From Paraburkholderia sp. DHOC27 (lineage in GTDB: Bacteria; Pseudomonadota; Gammaproteobacteria; Burkholderiales; Burkholderiaceae), in NCBI RefSeq assembly GCF_003429005.1, contig NZ_QVQV01000007.1:62001-126000 (forward strand): DNA of 64,000 nucleotides, given 5' to 3'. Below are positions 1 through 8,559 of this stretch, piece after piece. The position numbers and the translations under genes are program-made. Within the stretch, counting starts at the first letter, position 1. Every line of letters begins with the position of its first letter. The notes under the pieces are model-generated. The model was not told where the DNA came from. It ran no database searches and saw only the letters and a list, made by a program, of their open reading frames with translations.

Positions 1-62
1 GATCAATGCCGGATCAGGCACCGGCGCAGTTGAAAACGCCAGGCGGCTGAGCCCGCTCTCGG

Positions 63-2135
63 TCAAGCCGCGATATCGTCCACCGCATGCTGCGGCTCGA
101 CGGGCATGGTCGCCGCGATTCTGCGGCACATGTCCAGCATTTCGCGCAGCGAGCTGGCGTAGCAGTCTGCACCAATGGCGCTTTGCAGATCGTCGCTCCA
201 CTTCTCGGTGTCGCTGCGCTCCCACAGGCCGACCACGATCGACGCCTGCGGCAGACGCTGCCGCACGCGCTTGACCAGATAACGTAGATGCGACGGAATG
301 CCGTCGATACGCAGATACAGCAGGCAGACAATCGTCACGCCTGCCGTATTCAGCGAATCAATGCCGTTACGCGAGGCGGCTTCGTGCGGCGTCGCGCGGC
401 AATCCAGATCGTGTTTGCCGAGCAACTGCACGAGCAGTGCGGTAGCGAGTCCATCGAGCGGCCCCCGTCCGGCAATGCACAGCACCCGATGATCCACGCG
501 ATTGCGCGCGGCGCGTTCGCAGGCATCAATCGAACTGGGCTTTACGTTGGCGGTTTCGGCGGCCGTTTCGGCTGTGGCGGCGGAGAGAGGCATGTCCACG
601 CCATCTGCCGCTCTGCCTCCCGAACCCGCCTGCGCCAATGTTGATGACCGCGCGCTCGATGCGCTGGTGTCGTCGCAGTCGTCGACAACGAGGTCAGGTG
701 AAGGATCGACATCGGGAAAGCTGTCCAGTCCTTCCATCAGATCGTGCGTGGTCGATTCGATACGCGCGAGTTGCACGGCGGTGACGCTGCCGCGCTGCAC
801 ATCCGCAGCCGCCAGTTGCAAACCCTTGACGGTGACTTCGTCGTAATACGCGCTCAACGAGCGGTCTTTCAGCAGAATTTCGGCCTGCGCGATGGCTTCG
901 TCGGGGTCGCCTGCGAGGGCGCGCTGGTAGAAGTTTTCGATGGGCGTGAGCGCGGGCTGATCGCCCAGCAGTACGTCGAGAAACTCCAGCCGTCGTACAT
1001 GACGTCCCAGCACCAGCAGACAGAGTGTGAGCGGCGTGGACAGAATCAGGCCAATGGGCCCCCAGATCCAGCTCCAGAAGATCGCCGCCACCACCACCGA
1101 GAACGGCGACAGACCCGTGCTATGTCCGTACAGCAACGGCTCGACCACCTGCCCCACCGCCACTTCGACGGTAACGAACAAGGCAATCGACCAGATCGCC
1201 ATCGACCAGCCCGGACTCACCGCGGCAGCCAGCGCCGTCGCGAGGGTGGCGCCAATCCAGATGCCCACATACGGCACGAGGCGCAGCAGCGCGGCCATCA
1301 TGCCCCACAGAATCGGGCTGGGTACGCCGATAAAAAACAGCCCGGTGCCGATCACCAAACCCACACCTGCATTCACGCCGAGTTGCGACACGAAATAGCG
1401 GCTCAGGCGCCGCGCGGCCTCGTCCATGACTGTGGTGGTGCGATGCAGGTCGCGCGAGCCGAACAGGCGAATGGCGCGATCACGCAGATCGTCGCGTTGC
1501 AGCAGAATCACGATCGTGACGACGAACACGATGAACGCAGTTTCGAGCGGGCTGATGGCCGGTGAGAGAAACCGGCGTGCGAGTTCGAATGGCGACGGGC
1601 CCGGTTCGCGCACTTCCACCGGCATCGCGGCCGGCGCCTGCGTTTCGGCAGGCGGGGCGACGGCGCTCGGTGATGTCGGTGCAGAAGCGGGCTGCGGTTC
1701 CGTAGTGACGTGTTGCAGCGCCTGGCCCGCCGCGCCCGCGAAGCGGTCGAGTCGGCCAATGGTGACGCTATGCACGGCGTCGATCTTGCGCTCGATGGTG
1801 GCCTGATAACGCGGCGCGTTGCTGACCAGGTCGGTAAGCTGGGTAGCAATCACGCTGCCAAGCAGCACGATCACAGAGACGGATAACAGCACAGCCACGA
1901 ACACCGAGGCGACATGCCCCAGTCGCAGACGCAGCAGAAAATTGGCGAGCGGCGCGACGAGGAAACTCAGCAGAATGGCGAGCGTAATGGGGATCAGCAC
2001 GTCGCGCGCAAAGAACAACGCGGCTACCACCGTGACACCGACGGCAAGCGTAATCAAGCCTTCGATGCCCAACGCGGTGGAGGCCGCGATGCGCGTAGCC
2101 GGACGGCCCAGACGCGGATCGTTGAAATCTTTCAT
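63..2135 (-). CDS. AI-2E/PerM family transporter with long cytoplasmic C-terminal tail
   Basis: This is a 690-residue polytopic membrane protein of the AI-2E exporter (PerM/TqsA) family. Hydrophobic segments lie near residues 25-110, followed by a Pro/Ala-rich soluble loop (about 145-185) and a second membrane block (about 195-380) with the family-typical RLVPYVG and GWxMAI-like stretches. Canonical PerM proteins end soon after the last membrane segment, at about 350-400 residues. This one continues for roughly 300 residues, ending in an alpha/beta-looking region (about 555-680) whose fold I cannot name. The ATG is preceded by AGGA about 10 nt upstream. The family exports small molecules such as autoinducer-2 in some members, but the substrate here is unknown. 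The gene stands alone, followed by nothing visible before the window edge. Confidence 0.88.
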   Translation of the reverse strand: MKDFNDPRLGRPATRIAASTALGIEGLITLAVGVTVVAALFFARDVLIPITLAILLSFLVAPLANFLLRLRLGHVASVFVAVLLSVSVIVLLGSVIATQLTDLVSNAPRYQATIERKIDAVHSVTIGRLDRFAGAAGQALQHVTTEPQPASAPTSPSAVAPPAETQAPAAMPVEVREPGPSPFELARRFLSPAISPLETAFIVFVVTIVILLQRDDLRDRAIRLFGSRDLHRTTTVMDEAARRLSRYFVSQLGVNAGVGLVIGTGLFFIGVPSPILWGMMAALLRLVPYVGIWIGATLATALAAAVSPGWSMAIWSIALFVTVEVAVGQVVEPLLYGHSTGLSPFSVVVAAIFWSWIWGPIGLILSTPLTLCLLVLGRHVRRLEFLDVLLGDQPALTPIENFYQRALAGDPDEAIAQAEILLKDRSLSAYYDEVTVKGLQLAAADVQRGSVTAVQLARIESTTHDLMEGLDSFPDVDPSPDLVVDDCDDTSASSARSSTLAQAGSGGRAADGVDMPLSAATAETAAETANVKPSSIDACERAARNRVDHRVLCIAGRGPLDGLATALLVQLLGKHDLDCRATPHEAASRNGIDSLNTAGVTIVCLLYLRIDGIPSHLRYLVKRVRQRLPQASIVVGLWERSDTEKWSDDLQSAIGADCYASSLREMLDMCRRIAATMPVEPQHAVDDIAA

Positions 2136-2238
2136 GCTCGGGAATCCTGTTGCACTGCGCTTTTATGGCCTGGCCCCGCCGCCAACGTCGTGTATCCGCC
2201 TGCCTGCTCCAATACTCACATCAACACCCGCGGCAGCC

Positions 2239-2430
2239 TTACACCTTGCTCGAGGGCACCGCCGAAGACGCGGTTTGTGCTGCGATTTCGGCAACAGGCG
2301 TTTCCTTTTCGATCTCCGCGCGCGCCTGTTCCCAGTATTCGTCGGGGGTGCCCTTGGGATCCGTGGCCTGCTCCCACAGGTAGTACGCGCGAGTGCGAAT
2401 CTGCTCTTCCTTTGAAGCTTCCGTGTCCAT
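2239..2430 (-). CDS. DUF2934 domain small protein
   Basis: This 63-residue soluble protein carries a DUF2934-type motif: EEQIRTRAYYLWEQ, then a short spacer, then a conserved YWEQARAEIE helix. I chose the internal ATG at 2430 over a longer reading because AGGAGA lies 6-7 nt upstream and the extra N-terminus lacks domain similarity. DUF2934 proteins are common and often present in several copies in Burkholderiaceae; their function is not established. It lies downstream of glgX in the same direction but 180 bp away, with an inverted repeat in between, so co-transcription is uncertain. Confidence 0.8.
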   Translation of the reverse strand: MDTEASKEEQIRTRAYYLWEQATDPKGTPDEYWEQARAEIEKETPVAEIAAQTASSAVPSSKV

Positions 2431-2554
2431 GATGCTCTCCTGTTTAGACGCCGAGGTCTCGACAAAGGTCGAGCAAGCGCCATACCCAGTTTTCGGGGGC
2501 TTCGGCGCGAGCCTGTTACGCGTGACCGCCATGCGTGGGTCCGCAGGACGCGTA

Positions 2555-2590
2555 GTCACGAGGCACGCCCGTCAAGGCGCGCCTCGTGAC
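2555..2590. repeat. inverted repeat downstream of glgX
   Basis: Perfect 10-bp arms GTCACGAGGC (2555-2564) and GCCTCGTGAC (2581-2590) enclose a 16-nt loop that could itself pair. It lies 21 bp past the glgX stop. There is no T-tract in either direction, so it may be a processing or stability element rather than a classic terminator. Confidence 0.4.
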
Positions 2591-2611
2591 CTCTTTGCAC
2601 GACTTAAACGC

Positions 2612-4831
2612 TTACGTCGTGCGATCGCTCTCGTCGGTGGTCAACTGCTGTTCGAGACCATCCAGCACACGCTGGGTAGCGCGGCTGGAGGCATCGAGCG
2701 CGAACAGCAGCAGCGAGCGCCCCGTCACCTGATACGACGCGCCAGATGGAAACGCGGGCAGTTCATCGCGTACCGGCATGTTGGTGTCGAGCAGGCAGGT
2801 CCACTGATCGCCATCGGGAATTTCGGGCAAGGTGAAATTCACCACGTCGTGATGCGCGTTCAGCACGAGCAGCAAGGTAGCGTCCGATGCGGGCCGGCGA
2901 ATGCCGCTGGCTTGCGCGCGACCGTCGATGACGAGACCGAAGCAGCGCATGGCGGGATCGTCCCATTGCTCCTGGGTCAGATCGGTGCCATCCGGCGAGA
3001 GCCAGCGCGTGTCGGTCACATCCAGCACCGGATTGTGTTCGCCCGTCAGATAGCGGCCGCGCCGCAGCACCGGCAGACGGTGCCGCAAGGTGGTCAGGTT
3101 CTTGACGAACTCAGTCAGCGCGCGTCCTTCATCGTCGATGCCGGCCCAGTCCAGCCAGCTAATTTCGTTATCCTGACAATATGCGTTGTTGTTGCCCTTT
3201 TGCGTACGGCCGAATTCATCGCCGGCGAGCAGCATCGGCGTGCCTTGCGACAGCATCAGCGTAGCCAGCAGATTGCGCTTTTGACGCTCGCGTTGCTGAC
3301 GGATATCCGGATCGTCAGTGGGACCTTCCACGCCGAAATTCCACGACTTGTTGTCGGAGTGGCCGTCCTTGTTGTCCTCGCCGTTCGCCTCGTTGTGCTT
3401 GTCGTTGTACGACACCAGATCGTTGGTCGTGAAACCGTCGTGCGCCGCGATGAAATTCACACTGGCCCACGGTCGCCGGCCGCGCCGGTTGAATTTGTCG
3501 CCGGAGCCCGTCAGCCGTTTCGCCAGATCGGCGGCCGTGCCTTCGTCGCCCTTCCAGAAACTGCGCACCGTGTCGCGGAAGCGGTCGTTCCACTCCGCCC
3601 AACCCGGCGGGAAGCCACCCACCTGATAGCCGCCAGGGCCGCAGTCCCACGGTTCCGCGATCAGACGCACACTCGAGAGCACCGGGTCTTGCCGGCAACT
3701 GTCGAGGAAGCCGCCGCCTTCGTCGAAGCCGTGCGTTTCCCTGCCGAGAATGGTGGCGAGATCGAAGCGGAAGCCGTCCACCTTCATCTCGCTCACCCAG
3801 TAGCGCAGACTATCGGTCACCATCTGCAGCACACGCGGGTGCGACAGGTTCAGCGTGTTGCCGGTGCCCGTGTCGTTGATGTAGTAGCGCGGTTCATCCG
3901 GCATGAGCCGGTAATACGAGGCGTTGTCGATGCCCTTGAACGACAGCGTGGGGCCGAGTTCGTTGCCCTCGGCGGTGTGGTTGTAGACCACGTCCAGAAT
4001 CACTTCGAGATTGGCCGCATGAAAGCGGTCCACCATCTCCTTGAATTCGCCCACGGGCTCGGCGGCGCCTGCGAAGAAACGCGGGTCGGCAGCAAAAAAG
4101 CCAATCGTGTTGTAGCCCCAGTAGTTCGTCAGACCTTTGTCGAGCAGATAGCTGTCGTTGACGAACATCTGGATGGGCAGCAGTTCGACCGTGGTGACGC
4201 CCAAACCTTTGATGTAGTCGATCACCGGTTGCTGACCGAGGCCCGCGAAGGTGCCGCGCAGTTTCTCCGGCACCTCGGGATGCATTTTCGTAAAGCCGCG
4301 TACGTGCGTTTCGTAGAAGATCACCCGTTCCCAGGGCAACGCATTGCGCTCGGGATGCGTCCACGAAAACGTCGTATCGACCACCTTGCACTTCGGCACG
4401 AAGGGCGCGCTGTCGCGTTCATCGAACGAGAGATCGCCGTCTTCGTGATCGAGCGTGTAGCCGAAAATCTCCGGCGCCCATTTCAGCTCGCCGATATGCG
4501 CCTTCGCGTACGGGTCGAGCAGCAGCTTGTTCGGATTGAAACGATGCCCCTCAGCGGGCGCATACGGACCGTGGACACGATAACCGTAGACTGCGCCCGG
4601 CTTCAGGTCGGGCACGAACACATGCCAGACTTCATCGGTAAATTCGGGCAGTTCGATACGCTCGATTTCCTCTTTGCCTGTCTCGTCGAACAGACACAGT
4701 TCGACCTTGGTGGCGTGCGCGGAGAACAGCGCGAAATTGACGCCAGCGCCATTCCAGGTCGCGCCTAACGGGAAAGGAACACCCTCGGCAATACGTGCAG
4801 CATAGGGGGCGTGACGGGCCTCGCTTGACAT
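2612..4831 (-). CDS. glgX: Glycogen debranching enzyme GlgX
   Basis: The 739-residue protein is a GH13 isoamylase-type debranching enzyme that hydrolyses alpha-1,6 branch linkages during glycogen breakdown in the cytoplasm. An N-terminal CBM48-like domain (about 10-110) starts with the PFPLGATWNGAGVNFALFS stretch. The catalytic barrel follows, with VDGFRFDLA (nucleophile Asp near 356), RLIAEPWD (acid/base Glu near 392) and FIAAHDGFT (third carboxylate). Length matches GlgX-type enzymes (about 650-750). The start at 4831 has AAGGAA upstream; an in-frame upstream ATG at 4894 adds 21 residues without family similarity. No other glycogen genes flank it here, which is unusual compared with a glg operon. 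Confidence 0.93.
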   Translation of the reverse strand: MSSEARHAPYAARIAEGVPFPLGATWNGAGVNFALFSAHATKVELCLFDETGKEEIERIELPEFTDEVWHVFVPDLKPGAVYGYRVHGPYAPAEGHRFNPNKLLLDPYAKAHIGELKWAPEIFGYTLDHEDGDLSFDERDSAPFVPKCKVVDTTFSWTHPERNALPWERVIFYETHVRGFTKMHPEVPEKLRGTFAGLGQQPVIDYIKGLGVTTVELLPIQMFVNDSYLLDKGLTNYWGYNTIGFFAADPRFFAGAAEPVGEFKEMVDRFHAANLEVILDVVYNHTAEGNELGPTLSFKGIDNASYYRLMPDEPRYYINDTGTGNTLNLSHPRVLQMVTDSLRYWVSEMKVDGFRFDLATILGRETHGFDEGGGFLDSCRQDPVLSSVRLIAEPWDCGPGGYQVGGFPPGWAEWNDRFRDTVRSFWKGDEGTAADLAKRLTGSGDKFNRRGRRPWASVNFIAAHDGFTTNDLVSYNDKHNEANGEDNKDGHSDNKSWNFGVEGPTDDPDIRQQRERQKRNLLATLMLSQGTPMLLAGDEFGRTQKGNNNAYCQDNEISWLDWAGIDDEGRALTEFVKNLTTLRHRLPVLRRGRYLTGEHNPVLDVTDTRWLSPDGTDLTQEQWDDPAMRCFGLVIDGRAQASGIRRPASDATLLLVLNAHHDVVNFTLPEIPDGDQWTCLLDTNMPVRDELPAFPSGASYQVTGRSLLLFALDASSRATQRVLDGLEQQLTTDESDRTT

Positions 4832-5026
4832 GGTTATTCCTTTGGCTGGGGGATGGCGATGCACGTGAGCCGTGCAGGAAGCTACCTGAAGCAAGTTACG
4901 GTCCCGGCAACGATGACACGGCTTGCAGCACCGGCCTGACCGCAGCTCACGGGATGGGGCACGGCTTTTGCCTCTCAGCCTGTGAAACGCTTATCAGCTT
5001 CTCGCCCATCCAATAAGGTGAAAATC

Positions 5027-5428
5027 ATGTCCCAGCGAATCCTCACGAAGTTTGCAGCCGGCCTGCTTGCCTGTAGCTTTTCTACCGTTGCTCCCCTTGC
5101 GCTTGCACAGGGTGCGCCGCAGGCGGTCACGGAGAAACGGACCGATGTCGTGCAGGTGGCGAGCGGCTACCGCGCGTCGAAACTGAACGGCGCCTCCGTG
5201 TATAACCGCAACAACGACGATCTCGGCACCGTCGACGATCTGATCGTTGCGCCCGGCGACCACAGCGCCTATGCGGTGCTCTCAGTGGGTGGTTTCCTCG
5301 GCATGGGCAAGCATCTGATTGCCGTGCCGTTCGCGGATTTGCAGATCGAAAACCGCAAGGTGTTTCTGCCCGAGGCAACGAAGAAATCGCTGGAAGCGAT
5401 GCCCGAATTCAAATATGCGCCGGATTGA
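5027..5428 (+). CDS. Exported PRC-barrel domain protein
   Basis: This 133-residue protein has a Sec signal peptide (positively charged start, hydrophobic core, cleavage expected after PLALA near residue 27) and a PRC-barrel-like region from about residue 45 (ASKLNGASVYNRNNDDLGTV, then DHSAYAVLSVGGFLGMGKHL). PRC-barrel proteins of this exported type are frequent in proteobacteria; they are thought to bind partners or RNA, and no reaction is known. The ATG at 5027 has AAGGTG upstream and opens directly into the signal peptide, so the longer reading from 4982 is less likely. It is divergent from glgX. Its stop codon sits inside a tandem 24-bp duplication. Confidence 0.82.
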   Translation: MSQRILTKFAAGLLACSFSTVAPLALAQGAPQAVTEKRTDVVQVASGYRASKLNGASVYNRNNDDLGTVDDLIVAPGDHSAYAVLSVGGFLGMGKHLIAVPFADLQIENRKVFLPEATKKSLEAMPEFKYAPD

Positions 5429-5470
5429 TGAAGCATGAGGAACACCGATTGATGAAGCATGAGGAACACC
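5423..5470. repeat. 24-bp perfect tandem duplication at a stop codon
   Basis: Two identical 24-bp units occupy 5423-5446 and 5447-5470. The first contains the TGA stop of the PRC-barrel gene (5426-5428). Because the unit is a multiple of three and the stop is in the first copy, the duplication leaves the protein unchanged but lengthens the spacer to the CBS gene. Confidence 0.95.
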
Positions 5471-5512
5471 TGTTGCTGCGAAGTTACTTACTTCCACAGT
5501 ACAGGAGGTCTT

Positions 5513-5944
5513 ATGCATCACGTCTATGAAATCATGTCGCGCGATCTGCTCGAAGTCGCGCCCACCGACACGCTCCGTCATGCCGCCGAACTGATGCGCC
5601 GCTACGACGTGGCCGCTTTGCCGGTCTGTCAGAACCAGCGGCTGGTAGGGATGGTGACGCGCCACGATCTGACTGCACGCACCCGTTCGGCCAGCAAGGC
5701 GCAGGATGCGCGTGTGCATGAAGTGGCGTGCGCTTCAGTGAACTGGTGTTTCGATGACGACGATCTGGATTCGGTGCAGCGACGCATGGCGCGTTCGTCG
5801 TTGAGCCAGATGCCGGTGGTGGACCGCGACCGCAAACTGGTCGGCGCGCTTTCGCTCGACGCCCTGCCCGTGCGCACCGATCATGCAGCGCATGACGATG
5901 TCGCCCATACGCTGGAAGGCGTGTCGCAGCCTCAGTTGCATTGA
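5513..5944 (+). CDS. Tandem CBS-domain protein
   Basis: The 143-residue cytoplasmic protein is essentially two CBS motifs: residues 5-65 (VYEIMSRDLLEVAPTDTLRHAA ... LVGMVTRHDL) and 70-125 (ARVHEVACAS ... SLSQMPVVDRDRKLVGALSL). Stand-alone CBS pairs usually bind adenine nucleotides and report energy state; the partner is not evident. A strong AGGAGGTC site 5 nt upstream fixes the ATG at 5513. It may be co-transcribed with the upstream PRC-barrel gene (84 bp gap), which is a common stress-related pairing in beta-proteobacteria, but no promoter was identified. Confidence 0.85.
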   Translation: MHHVYEIMSRDLLEVAPTDTLRHAAELMRRYDVAALPVCQNQRLVGMVTRHDLTARTRSASKAQDARVHEVACASVNWCFDDDDLDSVQRRMARSSLSQMPVVDRDRKLVGALSLDALPVRTDHAAHDDVAHTLEGVSQPQLH

Positions 5945-6060
5945 TGCATGCAGGAAGTGAAGGACGTGGATAGCGAAGCGGCGGCTGCTCGTGTCGCTCG
6001 AGGAAGCCGCTCGTCATTCACGCACATCAAAACGATCTGGCCGCGTTAGATATCAAGGCG

Positions 6061-6105
6061 TTGAATTTAGCCGCATCGAATTTAGCCACATTGAACCCGG
6101 CCACA
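6061..6105. repeat. three tandem 15-bp degenerate repeats
   Basis: Units TTGAATTTAGCCGCA (6061-6075), TCGAATTTAGCCACA (6076-6090) and TTGAACCCGGCCACA (6091-6105) abut the stop codon of the receiver-domain gene at 6106. A weaker fourth unit may precede at 6046. Confidence 0.8.
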
Positions 6106-6564
6106 TCAGGAAGCACGATCGGTCCGCTCCGCCGTCGCTGCCTCCAGCAGCCGCAGCAGGCGCTGCGGCGTGAGCGGTTTGGCGCAGTGCGCGTCGAAGC
6201 CCACTGCCCTGGCGCGCGCCAGATCGTGCGACGAAGCAAACGCGGTACACGCCACCAGCAGCATGTGGCCGGTTTGGGGATTGGCGCGCAACCGCCGCGC
6301 GAGTTCAAAGCCGTCGAGCCCCGGCATCTTGATGTCGAGCACCACGGCGAACGGTTGCCACGTGTGGGCGAAATCGCAGACTTCCAGCGGATCGTCGAGC
6401 GCCTGGCATTCGAAGCCATCGATGCTCAGCAGCAGTTGCAGCGCGTCGGCCGCTTCACGATAGTCGTCCACCACCAGCACGCGCCGATGCGTGACGTTGA
6501 TGTCCGTCATCGAGCGCCATACGACGACGTCTTCGTTATCATCCATTCCGTCGTTCTCTGCCAA
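6106..6564 (-). CDS. Single-domain response regulator (receiver only), TTG start
   Basis: The product (152 residues) is a CheY-like receiver with no output domain. It shows the acidic pair in VLVVDDYREAAD (near residue 30), the phospho-acceptor Asp in VVLDIKMPG (near 74), the conserved Thr in VACTAF and the conserved Lys in CAKP. I place the start at a TTG (6564) because GAGGAGG lies 6-8 nt upstream; the next ATG (6546) would sit about 25 nt from that site. Such proteins shuttle phosphate in phosphorelays or act on flagellar or adaptive targets. No histidine kinase is adjacent, so the partner is unknown. Confidence 0.82.
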   Translation of the reverse strand: MAENDGMDDNEDVVVWRSMTDINVTHRRVLVVDDYREAADALQLLLSIDGFECQALDDPLEVCDFAHTWQPFAVVLDIKMPGLDGFELARRLRANPQTGHMLLVACTAFASSHDLARARAVGFDAHCAKPLTPQRLLRLLEAATAERTDRAS

Positions 6565-7383
6565 TGTAGCCTCCTCGGTGTCTCTGATGGACACGGCGAC
6601 GCTCGTCCGCAAGTTCCGAACCCGAACCGGGAATTCGCACTGGTCGGTGCCAGGGCATTTCCTCCATTCGCACGCGTGAGAGTTGAACGAAAACTTCGCA
6701 ATCCAGCGTCTCAGTAGTATCAAAGAGCCGCTGGGCGTGCCAGTGCCGGAAAACCCCTGGCCGCGTGACACCCCCGTTCAGGCGTGCGAAGCGAATCGGC
6801 CATCAGGGAAAGTCCGCAGTCTGTTTTGACTTTATTGGTGAGTTTCGACGAAGCAGCGCGAGGCGTCTTACGACATGAGTTGCCGTCTGGCCCGTCTGCC
6901 CTGTGCAATGTTTCCTGACGTTGCTAAAAGCGCTAGACGTATCCAGCAAAAGCTTACTTTTCGGCTTGTACGCCCGCTTGTACGCCCGCTCGCTCGCCCG
7001 CTCGTACGCCGGACTGGACTGCATATTGCCGGTATAACACGCCAAATCACAACGCGCAGGGTCGCCATGCGCGAGGCCTCGTTCTCTCTTTTTGCTTCAT
7101 TCGTTTTACGCCGTGCATGTGACGTCATTGCGTATCTCAACAACGGCATCGATCCGCCCGGTTGCACGCCGATCACGACGTGCATACGGCAGCGTGCAAA
7201 TCTTGCATTCGTCTGTACAAAGTGGACGTCCGCGCAAATTGCTTTGATCCGATGGTCGGGCTGCAACGCCCTAGCTACGGCGCACTGCAGCATTTGCGTG
7301 GCCTGCGTGCCGCGGCGGGCATGTCCTCTGCTACCCCCAACGCGACTTCACTTCACAGCGGCCCTGCCGCCCCGCCCTCGACG
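6565..7383. other. Long gene-free stretch upstream of the lipoprotein gene
   Basis: About 820 bp hold no convincing gene. The visible content is a tandem 12-bp repeat at 6965-7012. Open frames here have poor codon use and no recognisable similarity. In-frame upstream starts for the lipoprotein exist (7321 and 7162), so part of this could be its leader. Confidence 0.5.
6965..7012. repeat. four tandem 12-bp repeats
   Basis: Two exact units CTTGTACGCCCG (6965-6976, 6977-6988) are followed by CTCGCTCGCCCG (6989-7000) and CTCGTACGCCGG (7001-7012). They lie in non-coding DNA. Confidence 0.9.
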
Positions 7384-8454
7384 ATGACTGCAAAAACCTC
7401 GGTAATCGCGGCACTTTGTGCGGCATGCCTCACCACTGCGTGCGTGCACATCGGTCCCACCCGTTTGCGAGCTGACCAGGTGGATTACGCAAGAGCGTTA
7501 GGCGATGCCAAGAAACGCGAGATTCTCGCGGCAATCGTAGGGCTGCGTTATGGCGATGCACCGGCGTTCCTGACGGTGAGCTCGATCATCGCTGCGTATC
7601 AGTTCGACACCACGGCGGGGGCAACGGGCAACATCGGCTCGGGCAGCGAGCCGAATTACGCGCTTGCCACTGGCAGCGTGTCGTACTCGAATCACCCAAC
7701 CTTCACCTTCACACCCACCACGGGTGAGGCGTTCGCCTCTGCCTATATTCGTCCGCTTGCACCCGAACTCTTCATGCCGCTCGCGGAAGGCGGCATTCCG
7801 ATCGACCTGCTGCTGCGTATCACCGCGCAGTCCATTGGCGGCCTGCAAAACGACAGCGCGCTAGGCGGCGACAACAGCGCGGGTGCACCAGGCTTTTTCG
7901 AACTGCTGCAAACGCTGCGGCGCTTGCAGATGGCAGGCGAATTGAATGTGGAGTCGCGTCAGGAGAATGGCAAGGCGACCGTGTACCTGGCGCTCGGCGC
8001 CTCCACCAGTGGTCAGTCGCCCCAGATCACTTCGGACCTCGCCCGCGTGCGGCAACTGCTGCATCTGGCGCCGAGCACGCGCACCTATGAGATCGTCTAC
8101 GGTCCCTCGTCGCAACAGGGCGATCGCATCACGATGGTCACGCGCTCGGTGCTCGGCATTCTCACCGAACTCGGCGCGCAGGTGCAGGCGCCTGTAGAGG
8201 AGATCAACAATGGTTCGACCAAGCCGACCGTGGGCCTGATTGGCGGCGAAACACGTCCGACCATCATCGTGCGCTCGGGACCGAAGGCGCCGAAAGAAGC
8301 GTACGTCATCGTGGATTACGATAAGTCCGCTTACTGGGTCGACCGCAACGACTTCGATTCGAAATATGCCTTCACGGTGCTGCAAAACCTGATGGCGCTT
8401 GCCGAAGCCGACACCAGCACCAAGGCGCCGGTGGTGACCATTCCGGCCAACTGA
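7384..8454 (+). CDS. Putative lipoprotein of unknown function
   Basis: I do not recognise this gene. The start at 7384 gives a 356-residue protein that opens with a lipoprotein signal: MTAKTS, hydrophobic VIAALCAACL, then a lipobox TTAC with the acylated Cys near residue 19, implying membrane anchoring after transport. The mature part begins with a helical RADQVDYARALGDAKKREIL segment and is then Gly/Ser/Thr-rich, with a C-terminal half that looks alpha/beta (TYEIVYGPSSQQGDRITMVTR). No strong ribosome site precedes 7384, and ATGs at 7321 and 7162 remain possible. It is the last gene before a bidirectional terminator shared with tkt. Confidence 0.7.
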   Translation: MTAKTSVIAALCAACLTTACVHIGPTRLRADQVDYARALGDAKKREILAAIVGLRYGDAPAFLTVSSIIAAYQFDTTAGATGNIGSGSEPNYALATGSVSYSNHPTFTFTPTTGEAFASAYIRPLAPELFMPLAEGGIPIDLLLRITAQSIGGLQNDSALGGDNSAGAPGFFELLQTLRRLQMAGELNVESRQENGKATVYLALGASTSGQSPQITSDLARVRQLLHLAPSTRTYEIVYGPSSQQGDRITMVTRSVLGILTELGAQVQAPVEEINNGSTKPTVGLIGGETRPTIIVRSGPKAPKEAYVIVDYDKSAYWVDRNDFDSKYAFTVLQNLMALAEADTSTKAPVVTIPAN

Positions 8455-8497
8455 CGCGCACGTTCGGCGCTGCTGGCACGACACGCTCGCACAATAA

Positions 8498-8529
8498 AAA
8501 AGGCCGCTTGTGCACACAAGCGGCCTTTT
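8498..8529. terminator. Bidirectional rho-independent terminator
   Basis: A perfect 15-bp stem (8498-8512 with 8515-8529, CA between) starts with four A and ends with four T, so it can terminate both the rightward lipoprotein gene and the leftward tkt gene. Confidence 0.9.
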
Positions 8530-8559
8530 GCTCTAGCCGACGCTCAACAAACCGCGCGC

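Noticed and set aside
2393..4768. Very long rightward open frame opposite glgX
   Set aside because: It is the antisense shadow of glgX, a common effect of high GC; the glgX frame carries all conserved catalytic residues.
6046..6105. Possible pentapeptide-repeat protein fragment from the 15-bp repeats
   Set aside because: Only three to four units are present, no flanking frame extends them, and the period is explained by simple tandem duplication.
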